A stretch of DNA of 64,000 bases from contig SSNU01000051.1 of assembly GCA_012064415.1 (NCBI GenBank), positions 350,461-414,460 on the forward strand, written 5' to 3'. Shown piece by piece: positions 45,701 to 60,700 of the stretch. The DNA comes from Gyrodactylus bullatarudis. Lineage: Eukaryota > Platyhelminthes > Monogenea > Gyrodactylidea > Gyrodactylidae. The first letter of the stretch is position 1. Each line of letters opens with the position of its first letter. The notes under the pieces were generated by a model. That model had not been told where the DNA came from, made no database searches, and was given only the letters and a program-made list of their open reading frames with translations. Both the position numbers and the translations under genes were made by a program.

Positions 45701-48700
45701 ACAAAACGGATTAAAACTCTTCCATAGCGCATCCAATTTCTCAGGATTCGAAAGTGATTCAGTTAAGTTGAATGATGACAGACTAGGACTTATCATAATA
45801 AAGTTCTTGTCAGTGAACAGTGGAATTTGGAGTAAAATCTGTAAGTGACCAAAAAAGATATCAATAAAGTTTTGTGTATATTCAACATCAATACTGAGGG
45901 TAGAATTACGCTCTTTAAAATTTATTTCTAAGTATTTCTTCAATAAAAGTATTATGATGCTTTCAAACAAGCATCATTAACAGTGGATTTTGAAAATATA
46001 TATGTGTTATCGAAAGTTTTCTATCGATAATATCCTTTTTGCCTGTGAGACCTTGTCTATAGTAGCTACCTGTACATAGCAGTATCGTATCCTCACACAT
46101 AATCAAAACAAGAAAAAACTATTCTTCTTTATACACTAAGATTAAAAATTTGCATGACAGCTCTGTCTCTGGACTATTCATAGTTTATTAACGAAATCCG
46201 ATTCAGCAAGCACACACTCCTTATTTCATTGTTGCATGGGATATAAGACAGACATATAATTAGGAAATTTAAAACCAGGCTAATATGTACGTATTACGTA
46301 CTAATCTTTATGAATATTATATTAGATACACAAATCAGATTGACTTATCATAGAAATTTTAAAATTACATTGAAGTATTCGAATTCTACTCTTTATTACT
46401 CATCTTGCTGGTGGAAGTTATTTCGCGAATTTTTCTCAAATTAAACCTACTAGCTAAGTATGGTCACTGGTTATTACTATATCCTTGTGAATCTAACTTG
46501 ATGGAGATTGTCAGCGTTGTGAGGCAACGCTTCTAACCACTAGGCCAGAACACCCAGTAATAACTAGTAATAACCAGTCAGCACACTTAGCTAGTAGCTT
46601 AAATGTCTAAAACTCTGGCCTAGTGGTTAGAAGCGTTGCCTCACAACGTTGAAGACCCGGGTTCGAATCCAGGCTATGATGTACTGGACGAAACGCGTAT
46701 ACATCTGCCACCGTGAGTTGAATATTATTTGACTCTCTTATGGAATTGACACTTGCTTATCCGAACTTTAACATCTAGGTGTGAGAAGACAATCTCCATC
46801 AAGTTAGATTCACAAGGATATAGTAACCAGTGACCACACTTAGCTAGTAGGTTTAATGTCTAAAAACAATGTAATTTCTACTTTGTGCTTATTCTCGAAT
46901 GAATTCCAGCTATCGAATAGTGATCAAAGCGAAATCACTCATTTCTTTGAAATGACGTTTTTGTTTTCAGTAGTTTGATTAATTAATTTGAGATGTCCAC
47001 GAGTGAAGTATTGATACCAAATATTCATAATAAGACAAAAATATACGTGTATTCTAATATACTTTCGAAGAACTCCAAATATGCATCGATTAAAATTTAG
47101 CAAGAGAATTATATTTAAAAGCAGTCCTAAAATTGCTTTCATCCGCATCTATTAATGTGTTTTCTAATTGATGAGCTGTTCTTGTTTAAATGCTCATTGA
47201 TCTTAATCGCTTATAGTTGCATCAGAAAATAAAGTCTTATTATTATATTCATCATCGCATGGAATATCATAACTATACTTATATTTATATGGGTTTATTA
47301 CTCTATAAATATTAGATGTTTATATTAACTAATCATGAAAACCTTAATTTGATCAGAGACTAAGCAAGTAAAAATCACGTATTTTTTGACACTTTCATAT
47401 TTCACTCAATAAATAGAATAAAATAGAATACATGGCATCAATATTTTAAACTCCTGGAATCAACTGCATTTCAATTAAAAACAAAGATCACTTTAATTAA
47501 TTCTTATTTCTTGTAATTTTCAGTTGAGCAAGCAGCAAATAATTTATCAAAGATGCACTCAGGTTAGTAAAATGTTTATTTTGAAAATTAAAAAATAAAA
47601 TTCCTGGCTGATCTATATGAATTAAAATAGAAAAATTTGTTCATTGTTCAATAATAAGTTTAGCAATAATAATAAGCAAATTTTATAAATATCATAGAGG
47701 GTCGATATTGGAATAGAACTCATGCTTGTTCAAGCAATCTGTTTGACAATTAATCCTTTAAGAAATTGTGAATTTGAATGGATCCTCTTATTTTCAATAG
47801 CAGGAATAAAATCTCATTTCACTTAGGAAATGCAAAATTGATCAAATTTGCGGCATGTATTCTACAGCATTTAGTTTATTGCCAAGATCTATACCATTAT
47901 TAAGGGAAATACATCTTTTGCTCAAGCTGCTTTCCATGATAAAGGGTCCATCTTCAAAGTTTTTTTTCCCCTAAAGTGAAGCGAATTTCTACTATTGTTT
48001 ATCAGAAAAACTTTCTGGTCGACTATCCTTAATGCGCATCCTGGTTTAAATTTTCGAATTTTCCGCTCCAAATGGCATGTATCACACTTATGAGTATGTC
48101 CGAATGGAGAGATCTTCATTTGTGAAACAATCTGCCATCTTCTTACTTAGGTTGGATTTCATTAGCTCATAAAACACTATCTCAATTTAATGTTATTTGA
48201 TTTATTTGACTATTTTTGAGAAACTTCCACTAAGAAACAATTAAACTGTTAAAGTTGAATAATTGTACTCAAAAATCACTATTTACTTTCAACCTCAACA
48301 TTTTCATAATTTTAAAAATTTAGAATACGCATAAATGCTTTTGAATGAATCTTTCATTTAATATTCTTTTAAATATAATCTCGAATTATTTCCTTATTTC
48401 AATAATTTAAATATTTAGGGATTTGATTCATATAAATTATATTCAAATTCATTTCAAAATTTTCCTTTTGCTGTCATGCAAAATTTTCAGAGATTAAAAT
48501 TAATCTTGAAAGTGAGTTTTGAAATTTTCTTAATGGAAATTTTCTGACAGTCAGACGAATTATAATTTTTACACGAATTTTTTCTCAGATGGAAAAGCTG
48601 CATTGTGTATGTATTAATTTTACATATTTGATTTATGAATGAGTGTGGTATGAGTCATAAAACCCAGTAAATTCATTTATTTTTATATTCGACTTATATG

Positions 48701-51700
48701 CTCATTACTTTTACTTACAAACTCTGAATCAGTAAATCTCTTGATTTACTAGTACAAAGCCTGAAATTCAGTGTTTCTACTAACTTTTTAATAGAATAAT
48801 ACATCATTTATACTTTTTATCATATTTGTACATGACCTGGTGTATAAGGCTTATACTATTAAAAGTATCCTATACCATAAAAAATAAGATATATGATTGC
48901 CTAGAATTAGTTTCTCATTTAAGAGACGGAGGTGGATTCACACACAGTCCTCAGTGAAGATTGCCAAACTCATACAAAATGTTGAATATTCCATTACCAT
49001 TATAAAATTCATTCAAATTATAATTGAACAAAAACAAGTTAAAACAATGTTTATCTTTTGCCGTGCATATCATAAAAATGCTTGTTTGTTCATAAAATAT
49101 TTATAGTGATAATTTGTGCATAAAATGTGAATATTCTTAACAATATCTAATTTTTGCAGAGAAAGGAAGAGGTTTGCCAAGGTTTTCACAAATAAGGCCT
49201 TTATTTCGGGCATACTCATCAGTGTGATACATGCCATATATATAAAAGGTTATTCAATTTTCTTTTCTTACACTTTGTTATAAAAAGAGACCCATAATTA
49301 TGAAAATAATAATTAACACCAATTTCAATTTCAACAATATGAAAAACTACACTGTGCTCACCTGGTAACAGGCTTGAGCCAATTGTAATGTAACATAATA
49401 TCTTAACCAATAACCTTTTGTTGTCCATTTTTCTAAAACCCTATATATATGGCATGTATCACGCTGATGAGTATGCCCGAAATAAAGGCCTTATTTGTGA
49501 AAACCTTGGCATCGCTTTCTTCCTTTCTCTTCAAAAATAGAAAATTTTATCGATATCTCAGCTCTAAACCGATATAAGTCAGCATTTTTCAACTGAATAT
49601 TTAATTAATAATTTAAATAATTTCAGTTGATTTAACTGTTGGCGGAGAGACTATACAATTTGATGGATTTTATCTTGAAGAAAAAAGAATCATATTTTAT
49701 TCTGATGGAGTACAAATCTATGACATAGACTCTAGCAATTTAGATATGATTTATGATACGGAGAAAATTATTATACATTCAGAAAACAATAGTTGTCGAA
49801 TTCAAATTAAAGGAGAGTTTTTGTGTCCTATGTATGATAGGTTGTGTAAAAAAGGTCAGTCTTTCAAATCAAAATATTATCAGTATCTAGTTACATTACA
49901 GTAGTACCCCAGATATTTTGGATTTGAGAGGAATTTAGTTTCTAGATCAAAACCATGAAACAAACTGCTTACCATAGATTTAAAATAACCTTGGTAACAG
50001 AAACAAATAACTCGTAAATCCTTAAAAACTCTATTTTTAGACTCAATTTTCCAGTTTAATATATGGTATATTCTCTAATGTTTCCTAAAATCAACCATTC
50101 ACTTTAATTCTCTCACTCATAAATTGAAACCCAGTACTAGAATTTTCAATTAGGAAGTTCGAAAATAACCTCCTACACATCTGTATTAAAATCTAAAATT
50201 AACTAAAACTGAATTTATTTTAAGAACTGAAACTATGTCTACTTTCAAGTGAAAAAAAATTATATTCCAGCTAAATTCAGATGTTAGTCAATATATATAT
50301 ATATTAATTTTTATCTGAATAATCTGATCAATTGATAATCTTTCTTGTTTATCGACAGCAACCAAGACTGTAACAAAACAGGAGAAAGTTGAGGGTAATT
50401 CTCTTTTTTAATTCAACTAAATGAATAAATCAATTTTTAATACTAATAATAATAACTATTTTTCTATTTTAGTTTACGGAGAAACTACTCTGATTTCCCA
50501 CGATTACTCAAGTGAGATATTTCTTGAGACTGGTTACTAGTCTTACTTTGAATCTAAATCAGTATTTATTATTGTTGTTCTTAAAAAAGTCTCGCATGGG
50601 AGCCTCCTGTGCAACGTTCTTATAACAGACAACAATAATAATATCTCATATCTTGAGATGGGTTCTCCTAAAGTAATCATCTCAAATGGATCATCTCAAA
50701 TAAGGTTAGGATGCCATATTTTTCTATCAACTAACTTAGTTATAATAATATTCTTCATCGTTCTTTCACAAAAATGTCTGTTTGAGCTTAAGATTAATTC
50801 TAAACAATGGGAAGGTTCAACATTGTAATTTACTTAGTTTTTCAAACACGTCCGAAAATCCAATTATTCTAAAATGTGTTCTCATAAATAATTAGAAGTT
50901 ATTATTCATTTTGAAATTTTAATCATATGAGCTTATTTCAGATTTTTTATTAAGTAATTATTTTTTAAGACCAAGAAAATGAAATTCACAATGTCAAAAA
51001 AGGTGAGAGGATTTATTGCTGATTTAATTCACAGAATTTCATCGATAAACTTTATGAATTTTCTGTGAATTTAAAAATTTTATCTAGCTGCAGATTACAT
51101 ACTTTTTGGCTGATTGAAATTTAATAAATAATTTCGAAAATCCATTTTAAATACAGCAATCGTTTACTTTTAAAAAATCCGATTAAAAAAATCCGATTTT
51201 TGTATATTTTTAAGTAGTACTTGAATTTTTATTTTAAAAGTTCGGTATCAATAATAATGACTTTATTTTTCTCATATTCTTCATGCTATAATTCACTTAT
51301 CACTAAAAAGGAAAAAGTTTACAGGAATGTGAGTTTAACCTTTTTAAGTTAATAAACTGTAATTAAAAAATTAATCTAAATTGATAAGTTTTTCTCATTT
51401 TTGAATATGATTTTAATTCAACTTTTCTTGAATAAGTTTTTTTTAAAGATACTATAATGGATACAAATTCTAAGGAAAACAAACTTTTCAATGGATTTGA
51501 ATGCACTGAAACCATGTTAAATATATTTTTCGATGGAATTTCGGTTGTGCAGCTGGATCTTAAATCCCTCGAGATTATCGAGAATAAAAAAGGTATAACG
51601 TTGCAAACGTATAACAGAAGTTATGAGATCAGCGGAGATTTCGCGAAATTATTGAATGAATTTAAAAATCATGGTTAGTGATGTTGACTCAAATTCATAT

Positions 51701-54700
51701 TACTAAAGGATAATCAATTAATCCTATACGTTAAAGAATTAATTGAACATTAATACAGTTATTATAAATTTAATAGAAATGCTAAAAGGTATGCTTCGGA
51801 TTATTTATTTTTTATTAAAATGTTTTGATTGATAATATACTAGAATACGAAGTTTTTGATGAATTGAAAGAATAGAATTTCAGGGAACCAAATGGATTTG
51901 GTGATTACTTGTACTTCAGAACCCAGAATCCTGAGGCCCAGATAATTGACAAGATTACAAACAATGCAACAGAAGAGCAAGTAGTTGTAACTACGTCTCA
52001 ATGTAATCAAATCAAAAATGTCAGCCCACTTTACAACTACAATTGAGAGAGAATGTGAAAATCTAGAAAAGCCAACGGAAGTAGATAATCGAATTATCTC
52101 TCAGCCTGTAACAAAAGATTCTGGTCAGCAACATAAACCTGTTAATTCATCAGTAAATGTTTATAGTATTACAGTTATTTTTTACACACAAAAATACTAT
52201 TATTCATTCAATGAATTTCATTGATATTGAAAACGAAGAAACATTCCGTTCCCTTTTTGATCGAGTTTTTACAATAGAATTTCATCTATTTGACTCTGAA
52301 TATAATTTCAATTCAATAATTCTTTTATCGAGATTTTTTTTGAAAAAGAAATTTAAAAAATTCTGGAAATTTATCGTCATAAATGTCTCTTCAAAAATTG
52401 GCAAATTAATGGAATAAAATCCTAGAAAAAGAGAGAAATCTTAAACAGAGCAATTTCAGGGTTATTCAATTCTGTTACGTCAACTATTAAAGTAATGTAA
52501 ATAAGACAATCTTGAAGAAAAAAGCCTGGAAATAAGCAAAAATATCGAATCGAACTAGTTTAAATTCAAAGCCCAACGAGGTATGAAGCCTAAACAAGGA
52601 TATTTTTATCTAAATATTTAAATAAATAAGAAAGGATGCCGAGAAAAATTTTTTTCTAGTCCTAGCCAAGTTGGAAAATGACATGCTTAAACCGATGATC
52701 GGAAAAATGTGACAGCTATTGAAGATTTTTAGATGACACCTTACTACTAATCAAGAAGGATGTAGATGAAAATATTCTTCTGACCCAATTCAATACTGCC
52801 CACCAAAATATATGTTTCACTATGGAAAAGGAAGAAGAAAATGGTTTGCCCTTTTTAGAGATCTACATGAAAAGAATGGAAGATGGTACCATCAGTAGGT
52901 CTATCCACAGAAAGAAGACTTTTACGGGAAAATTGATGAATTATAATTCATTTGCCCCTTTAANNNNNNNNNNNNNNNNNNNNNNNNNNNNNNNNNNNNN
53001 NNNNNNNNNNNNNNNNNNNNNNNNNNNNNNNNNNNNNNNNNNNNNNNNNNNNNNNNNNNNNNNNNNNNNNNNNNNNNNNNNNNNNNNNNNNNNNNNNNNN
53101 NNNNNNNNNNNNNNNNNNNNNNNNNNNNNNNNNNNNNNNNNNNNNNNNNNNNNNNNNNNNNNNNNNNNNNNNNNNNNNNNNNNNNNNNNNNNNNNNNNNN
53201 NNNNNNNNNNNNNNNNNNNNNNNNNNNNNNNNNNNNNNNNNNNNNNNNNNNNNNNNNNNNNNNNNNNNNNNNNNNNNNNNNNNNNNNNNNNNNNNNNNNN
53301 NNNNNNNNNNNNNNNNNNNNNNNNNNNNNNNNNNNNNNNNNNNNNNNNNNNNNNNNNNNNNNNNNNNNNNNNNNNNNNNNNNNNNNNNNNNNNNNNNNNN
53401 NNNNNNNNNNNNNNNNNNNNNNNNNNNNNNNNNNNNNNNNNNNNNNNNNNNNNNNNNNNNNNNNNNNNNNNNNNNNNNNNNNNNNNNNNNNNNNNNNNNN
53501 NNNNNNNNNNNNNNNNNNNNNNNNNNNNNNNNNNNNNNNNNNNNNNNNNNNNNNNNNNNNNNNNNNNNNNNNNNNNNNNNNNNNNNNNNNNNNNNNNNNN
53601 NNNNNNNNNNNNNNNNNNNNNNNNNNNNNNNNNNNNNNNNNNNNNNNNNNNNNNNNNNNNNNNNNNNNNNNNNNNNNNNNNNNNNNNNNNNNNNNNNNNN
53701 NNNNNNNNNNNNNNNNNNNNNNNNNNNNNNNNNNNNNNNNNNNNNNNNNNNNNNNNNNNNNNNNNNNNNNNNNNNNNNNNNNNNNNNNNNNNNNNNNNNN
53801 NNNNAATTATGACAATGTGATAACTCGACAGACAATGCAAATGCCCTCCAACCCTGATCATTATGAGAGCCAATCAGATTTATTTATATTTTTCTTTGTT
53901 TTTTACTATATATTTGGCATGTAAGAGGCTGAAATAAAGCGCTTATTCCTCAAAAAAAATTTTTCTCGGCATCCTTTCTTATTTATTTAAATGCTCTCAC
54001 CGTTTGCACAACTGACTGATGATATTAAAAGCCATTCTCATACCCTTTATCTAAATAAATATTTCAAGTTTTCGAACAAAAAAAGTAATGATGCATCAAT
54101 AAAAAAGAAAGATAACATTACATCTGATTTTTTACAACAAACTTTCATGTCTGTGTTTAACCAACTATATTCCCTTAATCTTGAACTTCTAATTCATAAT
54201 AAATCTTGCCTTCACTATCATAATACAACATTTATGAGTTTTGCTGAATTTAATAAATTACTGAATAAATCAAGAAAGAAAAACACTGAATATTTTTTCA
54301 CAAAATTAGCATGAATATACTTATGAGTAGCCATGCAAATTTTGTTCATAATATTTATAAACTTTTTCAAAACTTATTTTTTTCCTACACCATTCCTGAC
54401 TAAATACTACTAGTAAAAGTTATTCCCATACCTAAGCCTAATAGTAATGAATTTAGACCAATAACATTACAAAATACTCTTATGAAGATTATTGACTCAA
54501 TTCTATTTGTCAAGATTCTCAACATAATTAATTTAAATAAAATTGATCCAAATCAGCATGGTTTTTGTCGTGGAAAATCATGCGAAACAGTTATATTTGA
54601 TTTTCTAAACTATGTCTCACTTCTCAAAAAAGAAAAAAATAAATCCATTGTCATCTACATTGATTTATCTAAAGCTTTCGACAAGATTTATATTCATAAA

Positions 54701-57700
54701 ATCATTGAAATATGTCATGAATATGTCATATGCTCATATCTTCTTAATATCTTAATACCTTACTAAACGTAGGCAATTTGTTTCTCATGAAAATAAAGAT
54801 TCTACTCCCAAACTAATTACTTCTGGAGTTCCACTAGGCTCTAGAGTTGGACCTCTACTGTTCAATATTGTATTCTCAAAAATCAATGTTGACGGAGCTA
54901 AGATTTTTAAATATGCTGATAATATGAAAATAGTTTTCAGTTTTGATGATTTTATGGATATAAATTTTATAAACTCATCATTAAAATCCCTTACTAATGA
55001 TCTGTTAACTCTGGGGCTTAGCATAAATGAAAGTAAAACATTCTACATGACTCCTTTCACAACAACTCCTATCAATAATAATATATGTATTAATGATAAA
55101 ATAATAAACCCCAAATTCACGGTTCGTGATTTAGGAGTTAAATACAATAATTTTCTTGATTTTACAGAACATTATAAGGAAATCTATAGGTCTTTTGTCA
55201 GCAGATACAAATACACAAATGTATAAAAAATGACTTTATGAAGGTATTCTTATACAAAATGGTGGCCCGAACTGTTGTCGAGTTCTGCTCTGGATGTTGG
55301 AAACCAGAAAAAATTGAATGGTCCAAGAAGTTTCAGAGAGTCGCCAGAACTTTTCGAAACAAACTGTCTGCCCAGTACAGAAAACAACTTGGTCAACCCT
55401 CAGAGTCTATCAAAATTCGAAGAGATATAAAAAGTCTCATACTTATTAAAAGAAGTTATTATTATTAAATTTATATACAATACCAGATTCTTCTTGAAGT
55501 ATATTTTAAAGACGAAGATATATATATATACTAGTATTATACTAGTATATATACTAATATTTAGTAAATCAACATATACTCAAAATATGTCTTGTGAAGA
55601 TATTTATTGTTTTGCTAATCATTTTTCATATTCATTCCTTTTTACTCTTCATAAATATCAAAGTCTTCACTGATCATTAAAATTAAAAAGATAAAATTTA
55701 CCAGTCACAAACTAATCTGTTGAAATATCATGTATCTAGAGCCATTGCAAAGACAAAAAAAATAATAATAATAAACTGCTCTCCTCATGATATTTTCAGC
55801 CCATAATTAATTACAAATAAAAAAAATCAAATACACAGAATAAAAGGCTGTCTATTGCTGTGGGAATCTTCACCATCAGCTTGTGAAAATATTTCTAAAA
55901 TAAAAACAAACTTTATTATCAACAAATTAAAAAAGAGATATGTAGATTAAATGTAATTCATAATGAACGATTAACTGATATAAAGTGATTGTTTCAGGAA
56001 GAGAAACAATATAAATGAAGAGAAAGTAATGAACAGATTTTTACAAAATACTATTTATCTTCATAAGGTATAATGCCTGACCGTAAATTACATATGCTTT
56101 GATGCTAGTTATCATATATGTACCAACTCTTTATCAACAAAAGAAAGAAAAAAAAATATTGACAAGATGCATTTAAATTAATATTCTTATATAAAAACAT
56201 AGAGTTAAAAATATTAAAATATTATACATATTTTGTGAGAAGATTAATTTCTATCAACTTTTTTATAAGAAAATGAAAATTGTAAAGCAGAACATATGTA
56301 TTGTTCAATAAACTTTTCATTTTATTTCATGAAATGCTGAAAAGTAAAATTAAACCTAGATATGAGTAAAGATTTGAGAACTTTTTAAAGTTATTTCAAA
56401 AATAAACTGAAAAATCTTGGTGAGAAGGATTGAATCGTCCCAAAGTTTGTCAGAGGGATTAAAGTATACGGGAACACGTGTAGCCTGAGGAAACATGAGG
56501 ATAATATCGTATTAAGAAACGGTGTTAAATTTAATTTGGATTTTTGATGGTTTAAGTTATCATTGGTGTGCAAATGGGATTTTCCGCAGAATAAGATTCA
56601 AAAGAGTTCCATATTGATATCCTGTTATTGGTCGGGGTGCAATATTCGAGTGGAACCTTGTATTTATCTATTAGAGAAAGAAAAAATCACTTGAAAATGT
56701 ATCAGAAATTTTTTTCTTTATTCACAAATAAAATTAACGGAAAAATTGACACTTTCGACATGACTATATGACTTGATATAAGTTGAAATTAATGATTAAA
56801 GATGGAATCAGATTAAGATCATTTTTCTCATTCTGGTATCTCTAGATTGAAATCAGAGTGAAACGCCGTTTAATCTACCAGTTACATACTTCTGTAATTG
56901 GGATGTATTCAACTATACAAAACTCATGACAAGAAATTAATATTTTATTTTCTAAGCAAAAATAACACATGCTGAGAAAATAAAGAGTAAGTTAAAAGAA
57001 TTCTAATTAAATTATTAAATTTCATCTTCAACACATTTTATTAATTTTTTAATATATTCTTTTGAATACATTGCGAAAAGAAAATCAAACGAAATTTAAC
57101 ATGTGAATTTTACGAAGATCCCCATTATTTCTGAAAAAAATTGAATTAAGTCTTTCTCTTCGCTCAAAGTTATGGTTGACTCGAGAGTTTCAGAAATTCA
57201 TACTTGGTGTATCTTGTTTTTTACATTTTGAAATATTTTAAACGTTTATATTAAACAGACAAAAGTTGTCCAAAGTTGCTCTTAAGTTTTTTGTGCGGGC
57301 TTTCAATCATCTATGAAGGTTCAAAGATATCTATTAAACTCTGCAAACACCTAAAGAATGGGTTCTGGAGGGACCACATGTATATCATTCCTGCCATATT
57401 CTATATTCATGTTCAAATATCGTGACTTCTCCCCCTCTCATAAATTAGTCCAAAGTGCGCACAATTTGGGTTATGATGTTTTTTTATTCCTCATAGATAG
57501 CGACTTGTTTAACAATTGAGACATAACTATTTTGATTTTTTAATTACAAAGTAGTTTTTTTGACATTTAGCTTACTAGAAAAGTGTGGTTCTAGGTTATT
57601 ACTTAACTCATATACCTCTAACTTGATCAATGTTGTATTCTCACACGAATTCCAAATAATATTCAACTCATGATTGCAAATGTAGACACAACTCGTGCAA

Positions 57701-60700
57701 ATTTTAATTTATAGGTATGAGGAGACAATCTTCATCAAGTTAAATTCATATCGAAAAAGTAATTAACTATGACCACACATAGCTAGTAGATTAATACGAT
57801 TTATATTTTTAGAAAACGTGATAAAAAAAGAGATTATTGGTGAGTATCATTATTTGAAATTCATAAAATTGTGAGTGATTGAAATTTTTTAAAAATAACC
57901 CCTGAACAACATCCAGGATATCTTAAGAATCTATTCCCGTTATCCGTTTTCATAAAAAATATATTATCAACCAGCGAAAGCTGATAAATCTTATAACATT
58001 AAATCTAATATATTACATTAGCTCTAATCAAACCTCAAATGACTAACTTAGAAAGAAACTCACATTAAATTTCACACATTCAAAGATCAAGCAATAATTT
58101 ATACTTAGTTTAACCCTCTTTAGGGATCGTCAGCAAGCCATATGCCTTCTCCTTAGGTCTAATGCTCGCTGGGCAAGCACGCAACCATTTGGTCCAATCG
58201 TTGATATCTTTGTTTGTGTGAGATTTATTTATTTTAGCTAATTACACTAAGCTCGCTCAACATCGAGCTATGTATATATATGATTATTTTAGAATATATT
58301 TATCTTCAGATGAGAAAAAAACTAAATGTAAGATTATATCAAGAGTAATTTTATCTTGAAAATCTATTATAAAACATAAAATAACAAAAATCAATACTAG
58401 AATTCTATTTGTTGAGAATACTTTTGAATAATTTTGATTATTTTCTAGACACTATTGATTCACATGGCTCAACCAAAAGCTTTGACTCAATTGGCAACGA
58501 TGATTCGAATATTTTGTTTTTCAATGGAGATAGTGAAACTGCAAAAATTAATATCAAAGGAGCTGAAATTAAATACACAGATGGAGATGTTACAATCAAG
58601 GATACCTGCTCTTCGCAGAAAATCGAGATTCTGGGTGGAAATACCACAAACATAGTTGAAAAAATTCAAAAAGTTGGTGAGTTTCAGACATCATTGATAT
58701 ATCTGACGTGAATTTAATTCGGGTAAAATAAATTACTTTGAGCAGTTCAAAATCATAATCTTAGAAGTTGGCCGAATTATTTTAAATGCTCAATATTTAT
58801 TCCACTGGAAAATATATATGTTACGTGCAATGTAGAAACTAAAAACAGTGTATACACTGAGCGAACAGTGTCTTGGCTTTCCATGATAAAAAGTTATATC
58901 TGGCCAGTATTGAGCTAATCCTCGAACAATTTGATTCTTAAACTCTCGACCGTTGTCTGATTGTAAAATCTTAGGAGGCCAATTATGAAGAAAAATTTCG
59001 AGCAGATTTTTATAAACCTCGTCTGCTGTCTTTGATTCAAAGGCTCAAAGGGTTATGAATTTGGTCAAGTGATCTTGGACAACCAATATGAACTTGTAAC
59101 CGTTGTCAGGCTTGGATTGATAATCTATCAGATCAATCTGTGCACGCTCATTGAACTTTTTTGATACGATTGGATTTGTAACTAATCGCGTTGTCGTTGC
59201 CTTTTTATTGCTTGCACATATTTGACACATATCAAGATAAATTTGGATAACTTCTCGGGATATGTTGTAATACCTCTTTCGAATCTCTTGTTGCATCTTT
59301 CCCAAACGACAATGGCCTAAACTTTTGTGTTTCTCATCAAGTATTTGGAAAAGTCGACTTTCTTATATCTATATTTTTTTAAAATTTCCATTTGGGTTTG
59401 TCTTTTTCGAATTAAAACCTCACTTGCATCAATCACTGCAATGTCATAGGTCTTGCCGATTTTGTACAGGTTTTTGTCAATCTTGCAATCTTGAGGATTT
59501 CTAGACGACTTCACTTGATTTATAAACTCTTGATATCGAATGTCGTCGAAACGCAAAGAATTGTGTCTCTTAGCCAAATTAGAGAGAGAAGCGTAAAAGT
59601 TTTCTTGCATTTTGGAATTTTGATAAATGGAAAATTGACTTGATCATATCTAATTCTGATGAAATCTTATTGGTCAAGAATAAAAACCTATAGTAGATTT
59701 TAGCATACACTCTGATAAGTATTACATACTAGGAAATATTTCCAATGTTTCTTTTGAGTTCGAGTGGGTTTTCGAATCATTCAATTGTTATCAAGTGCAA
59801 TCACTTGAAAAATTGTAATTTGAGACTTATGACACAGAAGTTATTTGTAAAAGTTAAAAGAAATTTATAATAAACAAATGTAAACAAGATATGGAATTCA
59901 GTCAAGTGTGTTAAAATTCATGTAATACTCTGATTTACGGGGGACCGAAAAAAACAATAAACTGCAATCATATTTTGCTCAAATGCAATATTTTCCATGA
60001 TAAATTAAAAAATTGAGATTTGAGAAAAATTTTCTTTTGTTAAAAAACCTGATCAAAACCTGAAATTTTACCTTTCTACGAGAGAAGTGTTGAGAATAAA
60101 TTGATATACTAATACAATTTATAACTAATTTTATCAAATATTTGATACTCCAGGGGCAGAGTTGAATAAAAAATAATAAAACATGCAAGAGTTTCTACAT
60201 TGTTCATGCAAACGAGCAGTGTATACACTGTTTTTAGTTTCTAAATTGCACGTAACATATATAAAAGCAAGAAATGTGTTCCCATTAAAGGTTTCTAAAA
60301 ATTTCAAATGCATTCTTGAAAAATTTTGCATTTACTTTTTTACAATAAAATGACAATGGTAAATCCAGTTATGAGATTTTTGACAATGCCTTTTTTCCTT
60401 TTTAGCTTCTTCACTACTAAACCAGACGTTCTTTTCCCAAATCATCATCATTGGCAATATATTTGAAATGATCCAAGTTAAGAATTCTCTAGATTTTTTT
60501 TCAAATCATGAAAAATGTACAGTAATTACAAGTTATGAAATTTCTTTAAAAATATTCTCATGAACGAGGAAAAAAGGCTTCATTTTCTTTTCGTGTTTAC
60601 TCGCATTCCTACTGTAATGTTTCTGGAGTATAAGGTTACCAGAATACACGTTTAACTAAAACCTTGATTACCATATTTTTTGAGATTTTTCAGCAAAATA

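Larger units (their letters stand above)
52616..53993. repeat. Inverted repeats (~40 bp) bracketing the assembly gap and a PLE fragment
   Basis: aataagaaaggatgccgaga and surrounding bases (52616-52656) recur in reverse complement at 53952-53993. Between them are a Penelope-like RT fragment, the unread bases and a worn hammerhead repeat. This may be one PLE copy with inverted terminal repeats. Confidence 0.6.

Noticed and set aside
46610..46675. tRNA gene (box A and box B present)
   Set aside because: No convincing acceptor stem; the same sequence leads into a hammerhead and SINE tail in several copies, so it is the tRNA-derived head of a SINE.
52822..53873. Frames of about 300 codons spanning the N run on both strands
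   Set aside because: They are open only because unread bases contain no stops.
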